NCBI GenBank assembly: GCA_947063875.1
Contig: CAMSTY010000020.1
Location: forward strand, 1-52,591
Source of the DNA: an uncultured bacterium
Lineage (GTDB): Bacteria; Bacillota; Clostridia; Lachnospirales; Lachnospiraceae
DNA: 52,591 nucleotides
Reading direction: 5' to 3'
Shown: positions 33,300 to 42,275 of the stretch, one piece after another
Numbering within the stretch: position 1 is the stretch's first letter
Layout of the letters: the number at the start of each line of letters is the position of its first letter
The notes under the pieces: model-generated
The model's database searches: none
Seen by the model: only the letters and a program-made list of their open reading frames with translations
Told to the model about the DNA's origin: nothing
Translations under genes and position numbers: made by a program

Positions 33300-34898
33300 T
33301 CACCTCTGTCTACTCACTGTCCATTCTTCTATGTTCCACATTACCCCTACTGCATGATGTCCCAGGGTTCTGGTGACATCAAGACCGTCTACCGCACTGC
33401 TGCCCACGTAATTCCCATCCAGATAAGCCACCAGAAGCGTCCCTGGATTCTCTGCATAGACTCGCTCAAACTCGCTGTAAATCTGCCTGCGTTTTTCCTC
33501 ATCCGCCGTATGGCGCCCTTCCGCCAGCAGACGATCTACTTCCTCATTGGAATAACTCATCGTATTGTCACTGGCGCCGCTCACAAACTGCTTGTAAACC
33601 ATATCCGGATCAAAAGGAGCCGCAAAGCCATACAAAAAGCCATCGTATCCGGCTGACCAGTCAAACCTCGTCACCAGCGCCACCTCCATCTCCACCCCCG
33701 CTTGCTTAAGCATGGCCGACATCACATTGGCAATGTCCACCCGCTCTTCCTCATAATCACGGGTCTGGATGGTAAAATGAAATCGCTCCCCATTCCGCTC
33801 ATAGATTCCATCGTCTCCCTTTTCCCATCCCAGCCGCTCCATTTCATCGGCAAACCTCTCCAGGTCATAGGGATACTGGTCTGCGGCCGGATCGCTTCCC
33901 AACGGATTTTTTTGAATCGGACTGTAGGCCGTCTCCCCCTGTCCGTTCAACACACTGTTTACAATAAGTTCCTTATCAAGCGCATAATTCAAAACCGCGA
34001 TCGAATCCCCATTCCGGCTCCAGAAATCGGATTTCATATCCATAGATGCCCCCCGGTAGTCCGCCGTAGCAAAATCCCAGGTATGATAACCCTCCCGCCC
34101 GCGAAAAGCAGAGGCATAGTTGGCATTTAGCCAGGCCAGATCCGCCTCGCCGGATTCCAGCATGGTCGCCTTTGTGCTCTCCACCGCCACAGTCTTATAA
34201 ATCACCCTCTCGATATTGGGAACTTTATCATAATAGTCTTCATTACGAACCAGGGTAATCATACCGCCTGTCCTGTCCCACTCTGCCAACTGGAAGCGCC
34301 CGGTTCCCACCGGGGATTGATTGAACGGCGTGGTATTCATATCCTCCCCCTCCAGCAAATGCTGCGGAAGAATGCCTATGGTAAAATATCCCAAAATCGC
34401 TGCATTGTACTGTCTCAGACGAATTCTTACCGTATACGCATCTGGCGCTTCTATCTCGGCAATATCCTCGTAATCGCTGGTCAGGCTGCTGGAAAGAGTC
34501 TCATCCTCCGTCAGCGTCCGATAGGTAAATACCACATCCTCCGCATCAAAACCTTCTCCGTCATGCCATTTCACCCCTTCCCGCAGATGAAACGTGTAAG
34601 TCAGGCTTTCCTCATCATATTCATAACTCTCCGCCAGGTCTGTCACCGGCTTTCCATTACCGTCATACTTCATCAGTCCGGAAAAAATGATATCCGTCAA
34701 CTCATCATGATAGGTCAGTGCCGGATTGATCGTCGTCTCATTTTCCCCCGCATAGATCAAAGTGTTTTCCAGATCCGGACTTCCCGCCATCTGCCCGCCA
34801 TCCGGCGGATTCTCCTTTTTACATCCTCCCGACAATCCCCCTGCCACCAGCGCTAAAACCATTACTGCTGCCCTTATGCTTCTTATGCTTTTCTTCAT
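33300..34898 (-). CDS. Peptide/nickel-type solute-binding lipoprotein (SBP family 5)
   Basis: A 532-residue SBP_bac_5 lipoprotein. A signal peptide with lipobox (GLSGGC, Cys at about 26) leads to LTYHDELTDIIFSGLMKYDGNGKPVTDLAESYEYDEESLTYTFHLREGVKWHDGEGFDAEDVVFTYR, the family signature, then the NQSPVGTGRFQL and ALDKELIVNSVLNGQG blocks. The start at 34898 is preferred over the GTG at 34907. Relatives bind peptides, nickel or opine-like solutes; I cannot tell which. It lies between the DppC-like permease and the fused ATPase. Confidence 0.9.
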   Translation of the reverse strand: MKKSIRSIRAAVMVLALVAGGLSGGCKKENPPDGGQMAGSPDLENTLIYAGENETTINPALTYHDELTDIIFSGLMKYDGNGKPVTDLAESYEYDEESLTYTFHLREGVKWHDGEGFDAEDVVFTYRTLTEDETLSSSLTSDYEDIAEIEAPDAYTVRIRLRQYNAAILGYFTIGILPQHLLEGEDMNTTPFNQSPVGTGRFQLAEWDRTGGMITLVRNEDYYDKVPNIERVIYKTVAVESTKATMLESGEADLAWLNANYASAFRGREGYHTWDFATADYRGASMDMKSDFWSRNGDSIAVLNYALDKELIVNSVLNGQGETAYSPIQKNPLGSDPAADQYPYDLERFADEMERLGWEKGDDGIYERNGERFHFTIQTRDYEEERVDIANVMSAMLKQAGVEMEVALVTRFDWSAGYDGFLYGFAAPFDPDMVYKQFVSGASDNTMSYSNEEVDRLLAEGRHTADEEKRRQIYSEFERVYAENPGTLLVAYLDGNYVGSSAVDGLDVTRTLGHHAVGVMWNIEEWTVSRQR

Positions 34899-34941
34899 AT
34901 GATTCACCCTCTTCCATACCTTTTGCCTATACTAATATCTG

Positions 34942-35763
34942 TCATTTGCTGCATTTTCGGTTCATCTCCTTGCGGATATAATTTCCGATATCCGTAATGC
35001 AAAGCAGCGTAACTACCAAAAACAATCCCGGAATCACGATCACCCACCAGGTATTCATAACCAATGCCCGATTCGCCAGCGACAGCATGCTCCCCCAGGA
35101 CAGCTGATCCAGCGGCAGGCCCAGGCCCAAAAAGCTAAGTGTCGACTCCATGGCAATCGCTCCGCCCACATTGGAAATCATGGCAAACATTGTCGCCGGC
35201 AGGCAATTCGGAACCAAATGCCTGTACATCACATAGAAAAAGCCGCCGCCTGTAACCCTGGCATATAAAACATATTCACTGTGCCGGATCTGGCGGACCT
35301 CACTGCGCACCATACGCGCCAGAGAAAACCACCCGGTAATCCCAAGAACCACCGACATCCTGATCAGGTCGGTTGCCGGGATGATTGCCGTCAAAATTAA
35401 TACCAGCAAAATCGAAGGAATACTCCCGCAAAATTCCGCGAAACGCATCATCCAGGCATCCAGACGATCGTCGGCAGTCCCGCTGATGCACCCATATACG
35501 GTACCAATCGCCGCCATGACCGCCGCACTCAGAATCCCGATTCCCAGAGAAGTCCTTCCCCCATAAAACATAATGGAAAACAAATCTCGCCCCAGCAAAT
35601 CCGTCCCAAAATAATATTCTTTGCCCGGCGGCCTGTTGATGCTGTCCAGATAAAATTCCGCCGGATTGTGATTGGCAATAAGAGGGGCAAACAGGCAGCC
35701 AGCCACAACTCCCGCCAGGATCACGATCGCCAGAACCGGTATTGGGGATTCCTTTCTTACCAT
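34942..35763 (-). CDS. DppC-type ABC permease
   Basis: A 273-residue permease with about six membrane helices. The N-terminal helix and FGTDLLGRDLFSIMFYGGRTSLGIG are the DppC/OppC N-domain signature. The EAA-type coupling loop reads YARVTGGGFFYVMYRHLVPNCLPAT, and the C-terminus has STLSFLGLGLPLDQLSWGSM. It overlaps the preceding permease gene by 7 bases and forms the channel with it. Confidence 0.92.
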   Translation of the reverse strand: MVRKESPIPVLAIVILAGVVAGCLFAPLIANHNPAEFYLDSINRPPGKEYYFGTDLLGRDLFSIMFYGGRTSLGIGILSAAVMAAIGTVYGCISGTADDRLDAWMMRFAEFCGSIPSILLVLILTAIIPATDLIRMSVVLGITGWFSLARMVRSEVRQIRHSEYVLYARVTGGGFFYVMYRHLVPNCLPATMFAMISNVGGAIAMESTLSFLGLGLPLDQLSWGSMLSLANRALVMNTWWVIVIPGLFLVVTLLCITDIGNYIRKEMNRKCSK

Positions 35764-36731
35764 TTTATCTCCCCCGTTTCTCTCATCCTGGGATCGATCA
35801 CTTCATTTACCGCCTGAGCAATGAAACTTCCCGCAAACACTACCAGTCCTGTAATCAGCACATCTGCCATCAATAAATTATAATCATGGTATTTCGCACT
35901 TTCCACCGCCATATTGCCAATACCCGGATAGTTAAATACGGATTCCGCCACCACGGTCCCCCCCGTAATATGAGGAACGGAAATCGCCATCAGGCTGACA
36001 ATCGCCGGCGCAATATTGCGCAGGCAATGTTTCCACAAAGTCTCCCAACACGTGCAGCCCTTCGACTTTGCAAACAGCACATAGTCTTTTTGCAACTCTT
36101 CCGAAAGCTTGTTCCTGATCATATAGGCGTAATACCAGAGATGGCTGGCAACCATCACCGTCAGCGGAAGAATCAGATGTTGTATGCGGTTTGCCAGATC
36201 TTCCTGTTTCCCTATATCATACGCCCCGCTGCTTGGCAGCCATCCCAGGTTTACGCCGAAAATCAGCACCAGCACTACCCCCAGCCAGAAACCAGGAATA
36301 TAATAAAAGACCGTCCCCAGCCTGCATATGAACCGGTCCAGCAGCCGGTCTTCATACAGCACACACACACACGCCAATATTACAGCTAACGCAAACACTG
36401 TAAGATAAGCCAAAGTCCCCAGCAAAAGCGTATTCCCAATCAACGGCGCAATCACATCCAGCACCGGCATTTTATATCTCAATGACAGGCCAAGATCTCC
36501 CTGGAACGCACGAAAGAGCCACCGGGCATATTGCACGGAAATACTGTCATTTAACCCCAGCCGTTCCCTGGCGGCTTCTTTTTCCCAATCCGCCATCCTC
36601 TCCAGGGCATCCCCATAAAAGGACTGGAGCGGATCTCCTGGCGCCTGCCGTGCCAGGCAGAATACTGCTATCGAAAGTAAAAACATCATCATTCCTAACA
36701 AAATTAATTTTTTCCCGATTTTTCTCCCCAT
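35757..36731 (-). CDS. DppB-type ABC permease
   Basis: A 324-residue permease. It has an N-terminal helix, then GDPLQSFYGDALERMADWEKEAARERLGLNDSISVQYARWLFRAFQGDLGLSLRY, the DppB/OppB signature. The coupling loop KDYVLFAKSKGCTCWETLWKHCLRNIAPAI and a C-terminal FNYPGIGNMAVES complete the family pattern. First gene of the operon dppB-dppC-SBP-ATPase; it is preceded by a leader of about 190 bases with an intrinsic terminator. Confidence 0.92.
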   Translation of the reverse strand: MGRKIGKKLILLGMMMFLLSIAVFCLARQAPGDPLQSFYGDALERMADWEKEAARERLGLNDSISVQYARWLFRAFQGDLGLSLRYKMPVLDVIAPLIGNTLLLGTLAYLTVFALAVILACVCVLYEDRLLDRFICRLGTVFYYIPGFWLGVVLVLIFGVNLGWLPSSGAYDIGKQEDLANRIQHLILPLTVMVASHLWYYAYMIRNKLSEELQKDYVLFAKSKGCTCWETLWKHCLRNIAPAIVSLMAISVPHITGGTVVAESVFNYPGIGNMAVESAKYHDYNLLMADVLITGLVVFAGSFIAQAVNEVIDPRMRETGEIKW

Positions 36732-36917
36732 TTTCCTCCTCTTGTTTCACAATTTCCCCACAAAAACCCATGCTTATCTCAAATAAAAAAGCATCCTACA
36801 AACATGCTTGTCTGTAGAATGACTTCTGCCATCCCTCTATACGTATTGTATATCTCCGCTTCTTGCCTGCAACAATCTTCAGATCGCCTGTACTGCCTTC
36901 CTGACGGCATTTGCTAA
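36732..36917 (-). promoter_or_regulatory. Leader RNA with intrinsic terminator before the dpp-type operon
   Basis: The stretch between the promoter (36918-36946) and the first permease is about 185 bases. Late in it the arms CATTCTACA (36813-36821, minus strand) and TGTAGGATG (36792-36800) form a nine-pair hairpin with one G-U. It is followed by CTTTTTTATTT, a textbook terminator upstream of the coding region. Earlier parts can form hairpins: TATAC/GTATA around 36838-36852, and GGCGATC/GATTGTT around 36872-36889. The arrangement suggests attenuation control by a riboswitch or by a protein. It does not match a riboswitch class I recognise. Confidence 0.68.
36792..36821 (-). terminator. Attenuator-type terminator in the leader
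   Basis: A nine-pair stem followed on the minus strand by a T-rich run (36781-36791), about 50 bases before the dppB-like start codon. Confidence 0.78.
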
Positions 36918-36946
36918 AATATAGCATAAGAAAAAGTGAATGTCAA
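36918..36946 (-). promoter_or_regulatory. Promoter of the dpp-type operon
   Basis: On the minus strand, -35 TTGACA (36941-36946), a 17-bp spacer and -10 TATATT (36918-36923). It is divergent from the LacI promoter. Confidence 0.78.
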
Positions 36947-36987
36947 TGACCTTTTTCGCTTCTTTGTATGCTCCCCTTCGGGCAGCA

Positions 36988-37017
36988 TTGCTTTTTTCCT
37001 TCTTTCCATGCTATAAT
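36988..37017 (+). promoter_or_regulatory. Promoter of the MalR-like regulator
   Basis: A -35 TTGCTT (36988-36993), an 18-bp spacer and -10 TATAAT (37012-37017), with AGGAGG close to the ATG at 37053. Confidence 0.7.
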
Positions 37018-37052
37018 AGGACATATTTACCAATCCCTTCAGGAGGTTTTCC

Positions 37053-38075
37053 ATGGCTGTCACCATCAAAGACGTTGCCGCGCTGGCAGGCGTATCCCCG
37101 TCCACGGTTTCCCGCACCTGCAAAAACAATCCATCCATCAGCGAAGAAACCAAAGAGCGGGTCCGCCGCGCCATGGCCCGGTTAGGTTATGAACCCAATT
37201 TTCAGGCCAGCAACCTTGCTTCCCAGAACTCCCGGACCATCGGCATTATCCTGCCGACCTCCGCCCGGGATGCTTATGAGAATCCTTTCTATCTGGAAGC
37301 CATCCGGGGAATCAGCCAGTTCTGTAATCATCGCCAGTACATCAACACGGTTATCACCGGCAAGGACGAGGACGAGGTTCTCCAGGCCATGCGCACCATG
37401 ACCCGCAGCGGCCAGGTGGACGGCTTTATCATCCTGTATTCCAAACAGCAGGACCCGGTCATCGATTATCTTTACAATGAAGGCCTTTTATACGTTCTGG
37501 TGGGCAAGGCCTATCAGTTCGCTAACCAGACCATCTATATCGACAATGACAATCTTCTGGCCGGCCGGGAAGCCACCGAATATCTCTATCAGCTGGGGCA
37601 CCGTAAGATCGCCTACTTAGGCAGCGACAGCAGCCTGATGTTCTCCGCCGACCGCAAGTCCGGATATCAGACCGCCCTGCTGCGGCATAATCTGCCCCTG
37701 CGGGAGGACTACTGTGTGGAGGTTCCCTCCATCCCCAAAGACGGAGACACTCTCATTCACCGCCTGCTCCAAAGCGATGACCGCCCTACCGCCATCATGG
37801 TCAGCGACGACATTCTGGCCGTGGCCCTGGAACGTTCCTGCATTGAAATAGGCCTTTCCATCCCAAAAGATTTGTCCATTATTTCCTTCAACAACTCCTT
37901 GTTTGCCCGGCTCACCTCTCCCCAGCTGACCTCCATTGACATCAATTCCTGCCAGCTGGGAATCGAAGCGGCCTCTCAGATGATTAACCACATTGAGAAT
38001 CCGAACCTGCTGGCCACCAAGATCATTGTGCCCCACTACCTGATTGAGAGGGACAGCTGCAGGCAGATCGGGTAA
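37053..38075 (+). CDS. MalR-like LacI-family regulator
   Basis: A 340-residue LacI/GalR regulator. The N-terminal HTH (TIKDVAALAGVSPSTVSRTCKNNPSISEETKERVRRAM) resembles Firmicute MalR. The sensor domain includes IGIILPTSARDAYENPFYLEAIRGISQF, GFIILYS, GHRKIAYLGSDSSLMFSADRKSGY and TAIMVSDDILAVALER. It is the only plus-strand host gene nearby and is transcribed divergently from the dpp-type importer. No maltose or glucan genes are in the window, so its targets are unknown; the divergent operon is one candidate. Confidence 0.86.
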   Translation: MAVTIKDVAALAGVSPSTVSRTCKNNPSISEETKERVRRAMARLGYEPNFQASNLASQNSRTIGIILPTSARDAYENPFYLEAIRGISQFCNHRQYINTVITGKDEDEVLQAMRTMTRSGQVDGFIILYSKQQDPVIDYLYNEGLLYVLVGKAYQFANQTIYIDNDNLLAGREATEYLYQLGHRKIAYLGSDSSLMFSADRKSGYQTALLRHNLPLREDYCVEVPSIPKDGDTLIHRLLQSDDRPTAIMVSDDILAVALERSCIEIGLSIPKDLSIISFNNSLFARLTSPQLTSIDINSCQLGIEAASQMINHIENPNLLATKIIVPHYLIERDSCRQIG

Positions 38076-38092
38076 GATCTGCCCTGCCTGCC

Positions 38093-39547
38093 TTAAGCAT
38101 TCGCCAGCTTCTCAATCCCCCTCTTTATCCTTGCCAGGGATTCCTCCTTCCCCAGCACCTCCATAATCTCCGTCGCCCCTGCCGGCGTCATCTGCTTGCC
38201 GGACACGGCAGTGCGGATCGGCCACATTACAAAACCGGTCTTCACACCTTTGTCCGCCACATACTGGGAAAGCGTCCCGTACAGGGCGTCGTTGGAGAAG
38301 TCCTCCTGCGCCTCCAGAATCGGCAGCACATCCGACAGCACCTGCAGAGAAGTCTCCGCCGTGGACTTCATCTTTTTATGGGTATACATAGCCGTGTCAT
38401 ACTCCGGCATCTCCTCAAAGAAATCAATATGTCCCGCAATATCCGGGAACACCTCAATTCTGGTCTTTACCATGGCGGCAACCTTCTTCAGGTCTAAATC
38501 CTTTTTGATTACCTCCTTGATGTACGGCCTTGCCATCTCATAAAATGTATCAAAATCCATAGCCTTCAGGTACTCGCCATTCATCCATTTCAGCTTTGTC
38601 ACATCAAATACCGCCGGCGACTTGCTCAGGTTATGGTAGTCGAATACCTCCACCAGTTCCTCAAGAGAATAGATCTCCCGGTTCTCCTCCGGCGACCATC
38701 CCAGCAGCGCCACATAATTGACCACTGCCTCAGACACAAACCCCTGCTCGATCAGATCCTCATAGGAAGCATGGCCGCTGCGCTTGCTCAGCTTCTTGTG
38801 CTCCTCATTGGTAATCAGAGGACAATGCACATACACCGGAACTTCCCAGCCAAAAGCATCATACAAACGGTTATACTTCGGTGAGGAGGACAAATACTCA
38901 TTCCCCCGCACCACATGAGTGATTCCCATTAAATGATCATCCACTACATTCGCAAAATTGTAAGTGGGATATCCATCCGATTTGATCAAAACCATGTCGT
39001 CCAGTTCGGAATTATCCACCGTAATATCTCCATAAATGTCATCATGGAAGGTGGTCTGCCCCTCCCGCGGATTGTTCTGCCGGATCACATAAGGCATGCC
39101 GGCTGCCAGATTAGCCTCGACCTCTTCCTTAGACAGATGGAGGCAATGCTTGTCATAGGTCATGATCTCCTCGCCATTGACCGTAGTCCTCAGGGAATTC
39201 AGCCTCTCCTGCGTACAGAAGCAATAATACGCCTCCCCCTTCTCAATCAGCTTCTTGGCATATTCCAGATAAATCCCTGCCGCATGGCGTTCACTCTGCA
39301 CATAAGGGCCCACGCCGCCATCCTTGTCCGGCCCCTCGTCATGAACCAGCCCGGTCTTCTCAAGGGTCCGGTAGATAATCTCCGTAGCCCCCTCCACAAA
39401 ACGCTCCTGATCCGTATCCTCGATCCGCAGCAGAAAATCGCCGCCGTCATGCTTGGCAATCAGATAGGCGTACAACGCTGTCCTTAAATTTCCCACGTGC
39501 ATCCGCCCGGTTGGGCTGGGGGCATATCTTGTCCTGATTCTTGTCAT
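38093..39547 (-). CDS. gltX: Glutamyl-tRNA synthetase
   Basis: A 484-residue class-I aminoacyl-tRNA synthetase. It begins [25 protein letters not shown], in which the HIGH-type motif reads HVGN, and has the LSKRSG KMSKS-type motif after HKK. Its length suits a bacterial GluRS. It charges tRNA-Glu (and, where GatCAB is used, tRNA-Gln). It lies convergent with the MalR-like gene, 17 bases apart, and shares its strand with the aminopeptidase gene upstream. Confidence 0.96.
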   Translation of the reverse strand: MTRIRTRYAPSPTGRMHVGNLRTALYAYLIAKHDGGDFLLRIEDTDQERFVEGATEIIYRTLEKTGLVHDEGPDKDGGVGPYVQSERHAAGIYLEYAKKLIEKGEAYYCFCTQERLNSLRTTVNGEEIMTYDKHCLHLSKEEVEANLAAGMPYVIRQNNPREGQTTFHDDIYGDITVDNSELDDMVLIKSDGYPTYNFANVVDDHLMGITHVVRGNEYLSSSPKYNRLYDAFGWEVPVYVHCPLITNEEHKKLSKRSGHASYEDLIEQGFVSEAVVNYVALLGWSPEENREIYSLEELVEVFDYHNLSKSPAVFDVTKLKWMNGEYLKAMDFDTFYEMARPYIKEVIKKDLDLKKVAAMVKTRIEVFPDIAGHIDFFEEMPEYDTAMYTHKKMKSTAETSLQVLSDVLPILEAQEDFSNDALYGTLSQYVADKGVKTGFVMWPIRTAVSGKQMTPAGATEIMEVLGKEESLARIKRGIEKLANA

Positions 39548-39630
39548 ATCGTCATCTCCCTGGAATTTTAATGAATTTTACAAAATCTTTTCCGATTATA
39601 TAACAAGATACCGCAAAAGGAAAGAGGCTA

Positions 39631-40962
39631 TCAGGAAAAAATCACCCGATACTCCCCGTCCCCGCTTCCGCACACCGCAGCAGAATACAAGGTCTGCGCC
39701 GCCCGGATCAGATACGCCGTATCCCGGCTCCCAGCCGTCTCATAGCAGGAGTGCATCGCCAGCTGAGGCAGTCCGATATCCACCGTATTCAACGCCACCT
39801 GCGAGTTGGAAATATTGCCCAGGGTAGAACCTCCCAGCATATCTGAGCGGTTAAAAAATACCTGATATGGCACTCCCGCCTCCTCACAAACCGACTTAAA
39901 TACCGCCCCGGATATGGCATCTGTGGTATACTTCTGGTTTGCGCTGTATTTGATGACGATACCCTCATTCATAAAGGGCCGGTTCGTGGGATCCCCCTTG
40001 TCCGGCTGATTGGGATGAATGCTATGGGCATTATCCGCTGACACCATAAAGCTGGAGGCCAGCGCCATCAGATACTCCTCCTCGTTCCGTCCCATCGCCG
40101 TATTGATCCGGCGCAGCACATCCCGCAAAAAGGTGGAATCCGCCCCCTGCTTGGTCCCGCTGCCCACCTCCTCATTGTCCAGCACACAATGCACCGCTAC
40201 ACTATCCTTCGGTTTTGCAGCCAAAAATCCTTTCAGCGACGCAAAGACACATTGCAGGTCATCCAGGCGCGGAGCTGCAATAAATTCCCCATTCATTCCC
40301 AGCACCGTTCCCTTCATCCGGTTATACAGAAACAAATCCGTGTCCAGAATGTCCCCTGTCTCCACGCCCGCGGCTTCCCCGATCAGCTTTAAGAAACCCT
40401 CTTTTGACTCCCCGCCTCCAAACAAAGGCAGCAAATCCTTCTGAGCATTAAATTCATAGCCCTCGTTAACCCTACGATTCATATGAATAGCCAGGTTCGG
40501 GATAATCAGCAGATCCCGATCCACATTCACCAGCCGGGTGGCCACCCCCTTCTTGGTGCGCACCACCACCCGGCCGGCCACGGACAAGGGCCGATCCAGC
40601 CACGGCGCACACAGCATCCCTCCATACTTTTCCACATTGAGCTTGACATAATGCTTCTCCACCTGAATCTCCGCGTTCGCCTTGATTTTTAATGCCGGAG
40701 AGTCACTGTGGCTTGCCATAATCTGAAACCCGGCAAAATCCCTCCTGGGAATCCGAAAAGCAATCAGCGAGGAATCATTCCTGGTCACATAGTACCCGGC
40801 CCCCTCCTGCAGCTTCCACGCCGCCCCTTCCTGCAGCCGCTGGTAATCCGCCTTTTCCAGCATTTCCCTCATATTGGCAACTGCATGGAAGCTGGTAGGG
40901 CTGTGATCCAGAAAATCCAGCAGTTCCTGATTGATTTCCTCAAACGCTCTTTTATTCTCCAT
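39631..40962 (-). CDS. M18-family aminopeptidase
   Basis: A 443-residue zinc aminopeptidase of the M18 (aspartyl aminopeptidase) family. Metal and active-site blocks are recognisable: ASHSDSPALKIK (first His-x-Asp), DRDLLIIPNLAIHMNR, HCVLDNEEVGSGTKQGADS (Glu-Glu pair) and SADNAHSIHPNQPDK. It removes N-terminal acidic residues from peptides in the cytosol. The start overlaps the HAD gene end by 11 bases, so the two are translated from one message, and the gene is followed by gltX. Confidence 0.92.
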   Translation of the reverse strand: MENKRAFEEINQELLDFLDHSPTSFHAVANMREMLEKADYQRLQEGAAWKLQEGAGYYVTRNDSSLIAFRIPRRDFAGFQIMASHSDSPALKIKANAEIQVEKHYVKLNVEKYGGMLCAPWLDRPLSVAGRVVVRTKKGVATRLVNVDRDLLIIPNLAIHMNRRVNEGYEFNAQKDLLPLFGGGESKEGFLKLIGEAAGVETGDILDTDLFLYNRMKGTVLGMNGEFIAAPRLDDLQCVFASLKGFLAAKPKDSVAVHCVLDNEEVGSGTKQGADSTFLRDVLRRINTAMGRNEEEYLMALASSFMVSADNAHSIHPNQPDKGDPTNRPFMNEGIVIKYSANQKYTTDAISGAVFKSVCEEAGVPYQVFFNRSDMLGGSTLGNISNSQVALNTVDIGLPQLAMHSCYETAGSRDTAYLIRAAQTLYSAAVCGSGDGEYRVIFS

Positions 40963-41605
40963 CCTTTACACACTCCTCTTCTGACCTTCCTTTATTTTTT
41001 CCAAGCGCCTCCAGCACTGCTTTCAGCTTTCCAAAATCTCCGTCGCAAAAACAGTAGCCATCCATTCCACAGGCACGCGCCCCTTCAATGTTCACCGGCA
41101 CATCATCGATAAAAAAGCATTCCTCCGGCTTCAGATGAAACCTCGCAAACAAATGCTCATACATTTCTTTCTGCGGTTTCATACATTTCACATCTGCGGA
41201 AAACAACAATCCGTCAAAACAGTCTGCGGCAGGGATTACCTCCTTATAACAATCCAGCAGACGAATCGCCGCGTTGGAGCACAGATAAATGCCAAACCCC
41301 CTCTCTTTTAATCCGCGAACCACCGGTTCCATCTCCGGATATGTCCACATACAGTAATTATGCCATTCTTTCAGACATGTTGCCGCCACCTCGTGAAGCC
41401 GCTCTGGCAGACGGGTTACAATCGATTGCAAAGCCTGCTCATCCCTCAAAAGGCCCATATCCATCATCACCCATTCCGGAGACACAAACACCGCGGTGTG
41501 AACCCTTTTCCGATCATGTTCATTCTCAATAAAATGTTCACAGACCCGCATGCCATCATATCCCACCAGTACCTTCCCCATGTCAAATACAATATTTTTA
41601 ATCAT
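40952..41605 (-). CDS. HAD-superfamily phosphatase (YihX-like)
   Basis: A 217-residue HAD-IA hydrolase. Motif I is FDMGKVLVGYD (nucleophile Asp; the second Asp of classical DxD is replaced, as in the YihX/phosphoglucose group where FDxGxVLxxxD is usual). Motif II is YLCSNA, and motif IV is CFFIDDVPVNIEGARACGM. The start at 41605 has GGAGG upstream; the open frame reaches 41767 but the extra residues are basic and unlike the family. YihX-type enzymes dephosphorylate glucose 1-phosphate or other sugar phosphates. It is co-transcribed with the M18 aminopeptidase. Confidence 0.83.
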   Translation of the reverse strand: MIKNIVFDMGKVLVGYDGMRVCEHFIENEHDRKRVHTAVFVSPEWVMMDMGLLRDEQALQSIVTRLPERLHEVAATCLKEWHNYCMWTYPEMEPVVRGLKERGFGIYLCSNAAIRLLDCYKEVIPAADCFDGLLFSADVKCMKPQKEMYEHLFARFHLKPEECFFIDDVPVNIEGARACGMDGYCFCDGDFGKLKAVLEALGKNKGRSEEECVKDGE

Positions 41606-41750
41606 TCTCGTCCTCCGTATTCTGTGATATTTTTCCCGATTCTTTATGGTTTCATTATACACCCGTCTTTTCTTTCTGTCATTCCATTTTCTGCTTTTCC
41701 CCGATTTCGTGACGCTCCTTTTTCGCACCCCCGTTTTCGCACAGTAAAAC

Positions 41751-41789
41751 AGCCTGGCAAAGTCCATATTACCAAGACCCTGCCAGGCT
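41751..41789 (-). terminator. Terminator after the choline-binding gene
   Basis: The perfect arms AGCCTGGCA (41751-41759) and TGCCAGGCT (41781-41789). On the minus strand they are followed by GTTTTA, ending the transcript of the choline-binding gene at 41836-42243. Confidence 0.7.
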
Positions 41790-41835
41790 GCTCCTTTTTA
41801 CAGCTATTTAAATTTATTCCATCCGCCGCCCTGCT

Positions 41836-42243
41836 TTAGTTGCCCGGAATCCAGACCCCGTCGGAACCGATCCGATAACCGTCAATCTGAGTATTCTCCG
41901 CCATCACAAACTTATTGGTCTCTGTGATGGGATAGAAATAATACCATTTTCCGCCAATCTCATACCATCCGGTAACTGCTTCTCCAGCCGGTCCGACATA
42001 ATAATATTTGCCGTCTGTGTTAATCCACTTGTTTGTTGCCATCGTGCCGTCTTCATTCAGCCAGTACTGTCCGCCGTTGGTGATGATCCATCGATTTGTC
42101 GCCATCGTTCCATCGGAACGGTAATAGTACCAGGATGAACCTCTTGCCACCCAGCCTGTCTCCGCCATACTTACCATGGCGCTGGACACTGTCATCATCG
42201 CCGCCAGTACTCCCACTGCCAAAAATTTTTTCCGGTTTCTCAT
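41836..42243 (-). CDS. Small choline-binding-repeat surface protein
   Basis: A 135-residue exported protein. A signal peptide (about 1-28, ending SMAE) is followed by choline-binding/glucan-binding-type repeats rich in Trp-Tyr-Tyr and Gly: SSWYYYRSDGTMATNRWI, GQYWLNEDGTMATNKWI, KYYYVGPAGEAVTGWY, KWYYFYP. These bind choline or similar groups on wall teichoic acids and anchor the protein non-covalently. There is no catalytic domain, so it is a pure binding module. It lies 32 bases after a similar gene on the same strand, and the two are probably co-transcribed. Confidence 0.85.
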   Translation of the reverse strand: MRNRKKFLAVGVLAAMMTVSSAMVSMAETGWVARGSSWYYYRSDGTMATNRWIITNGGQYWLNEDGTMATNKWINTDGKYYYVGPAGEAVTGWYEIGGKWYYFYPITETNKFVMAENTQIDGYRIGSDGVWIPGN

Positions 42244-42275
42244 CTTTTTTCCTCCAGTTTCTTTTATTTATGCAT

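Noticed and set aside
36783..36914. A 43-codon frame in the leader of the dpp-type operon, which would make it a leader-peptide attenuator.
   Set aside because: Its ATG lies almost at the transcription start with no ribosome site, and the codons show no run of one amino acid; the frame runs through the terminator hairpin. Kept as an alternative only.
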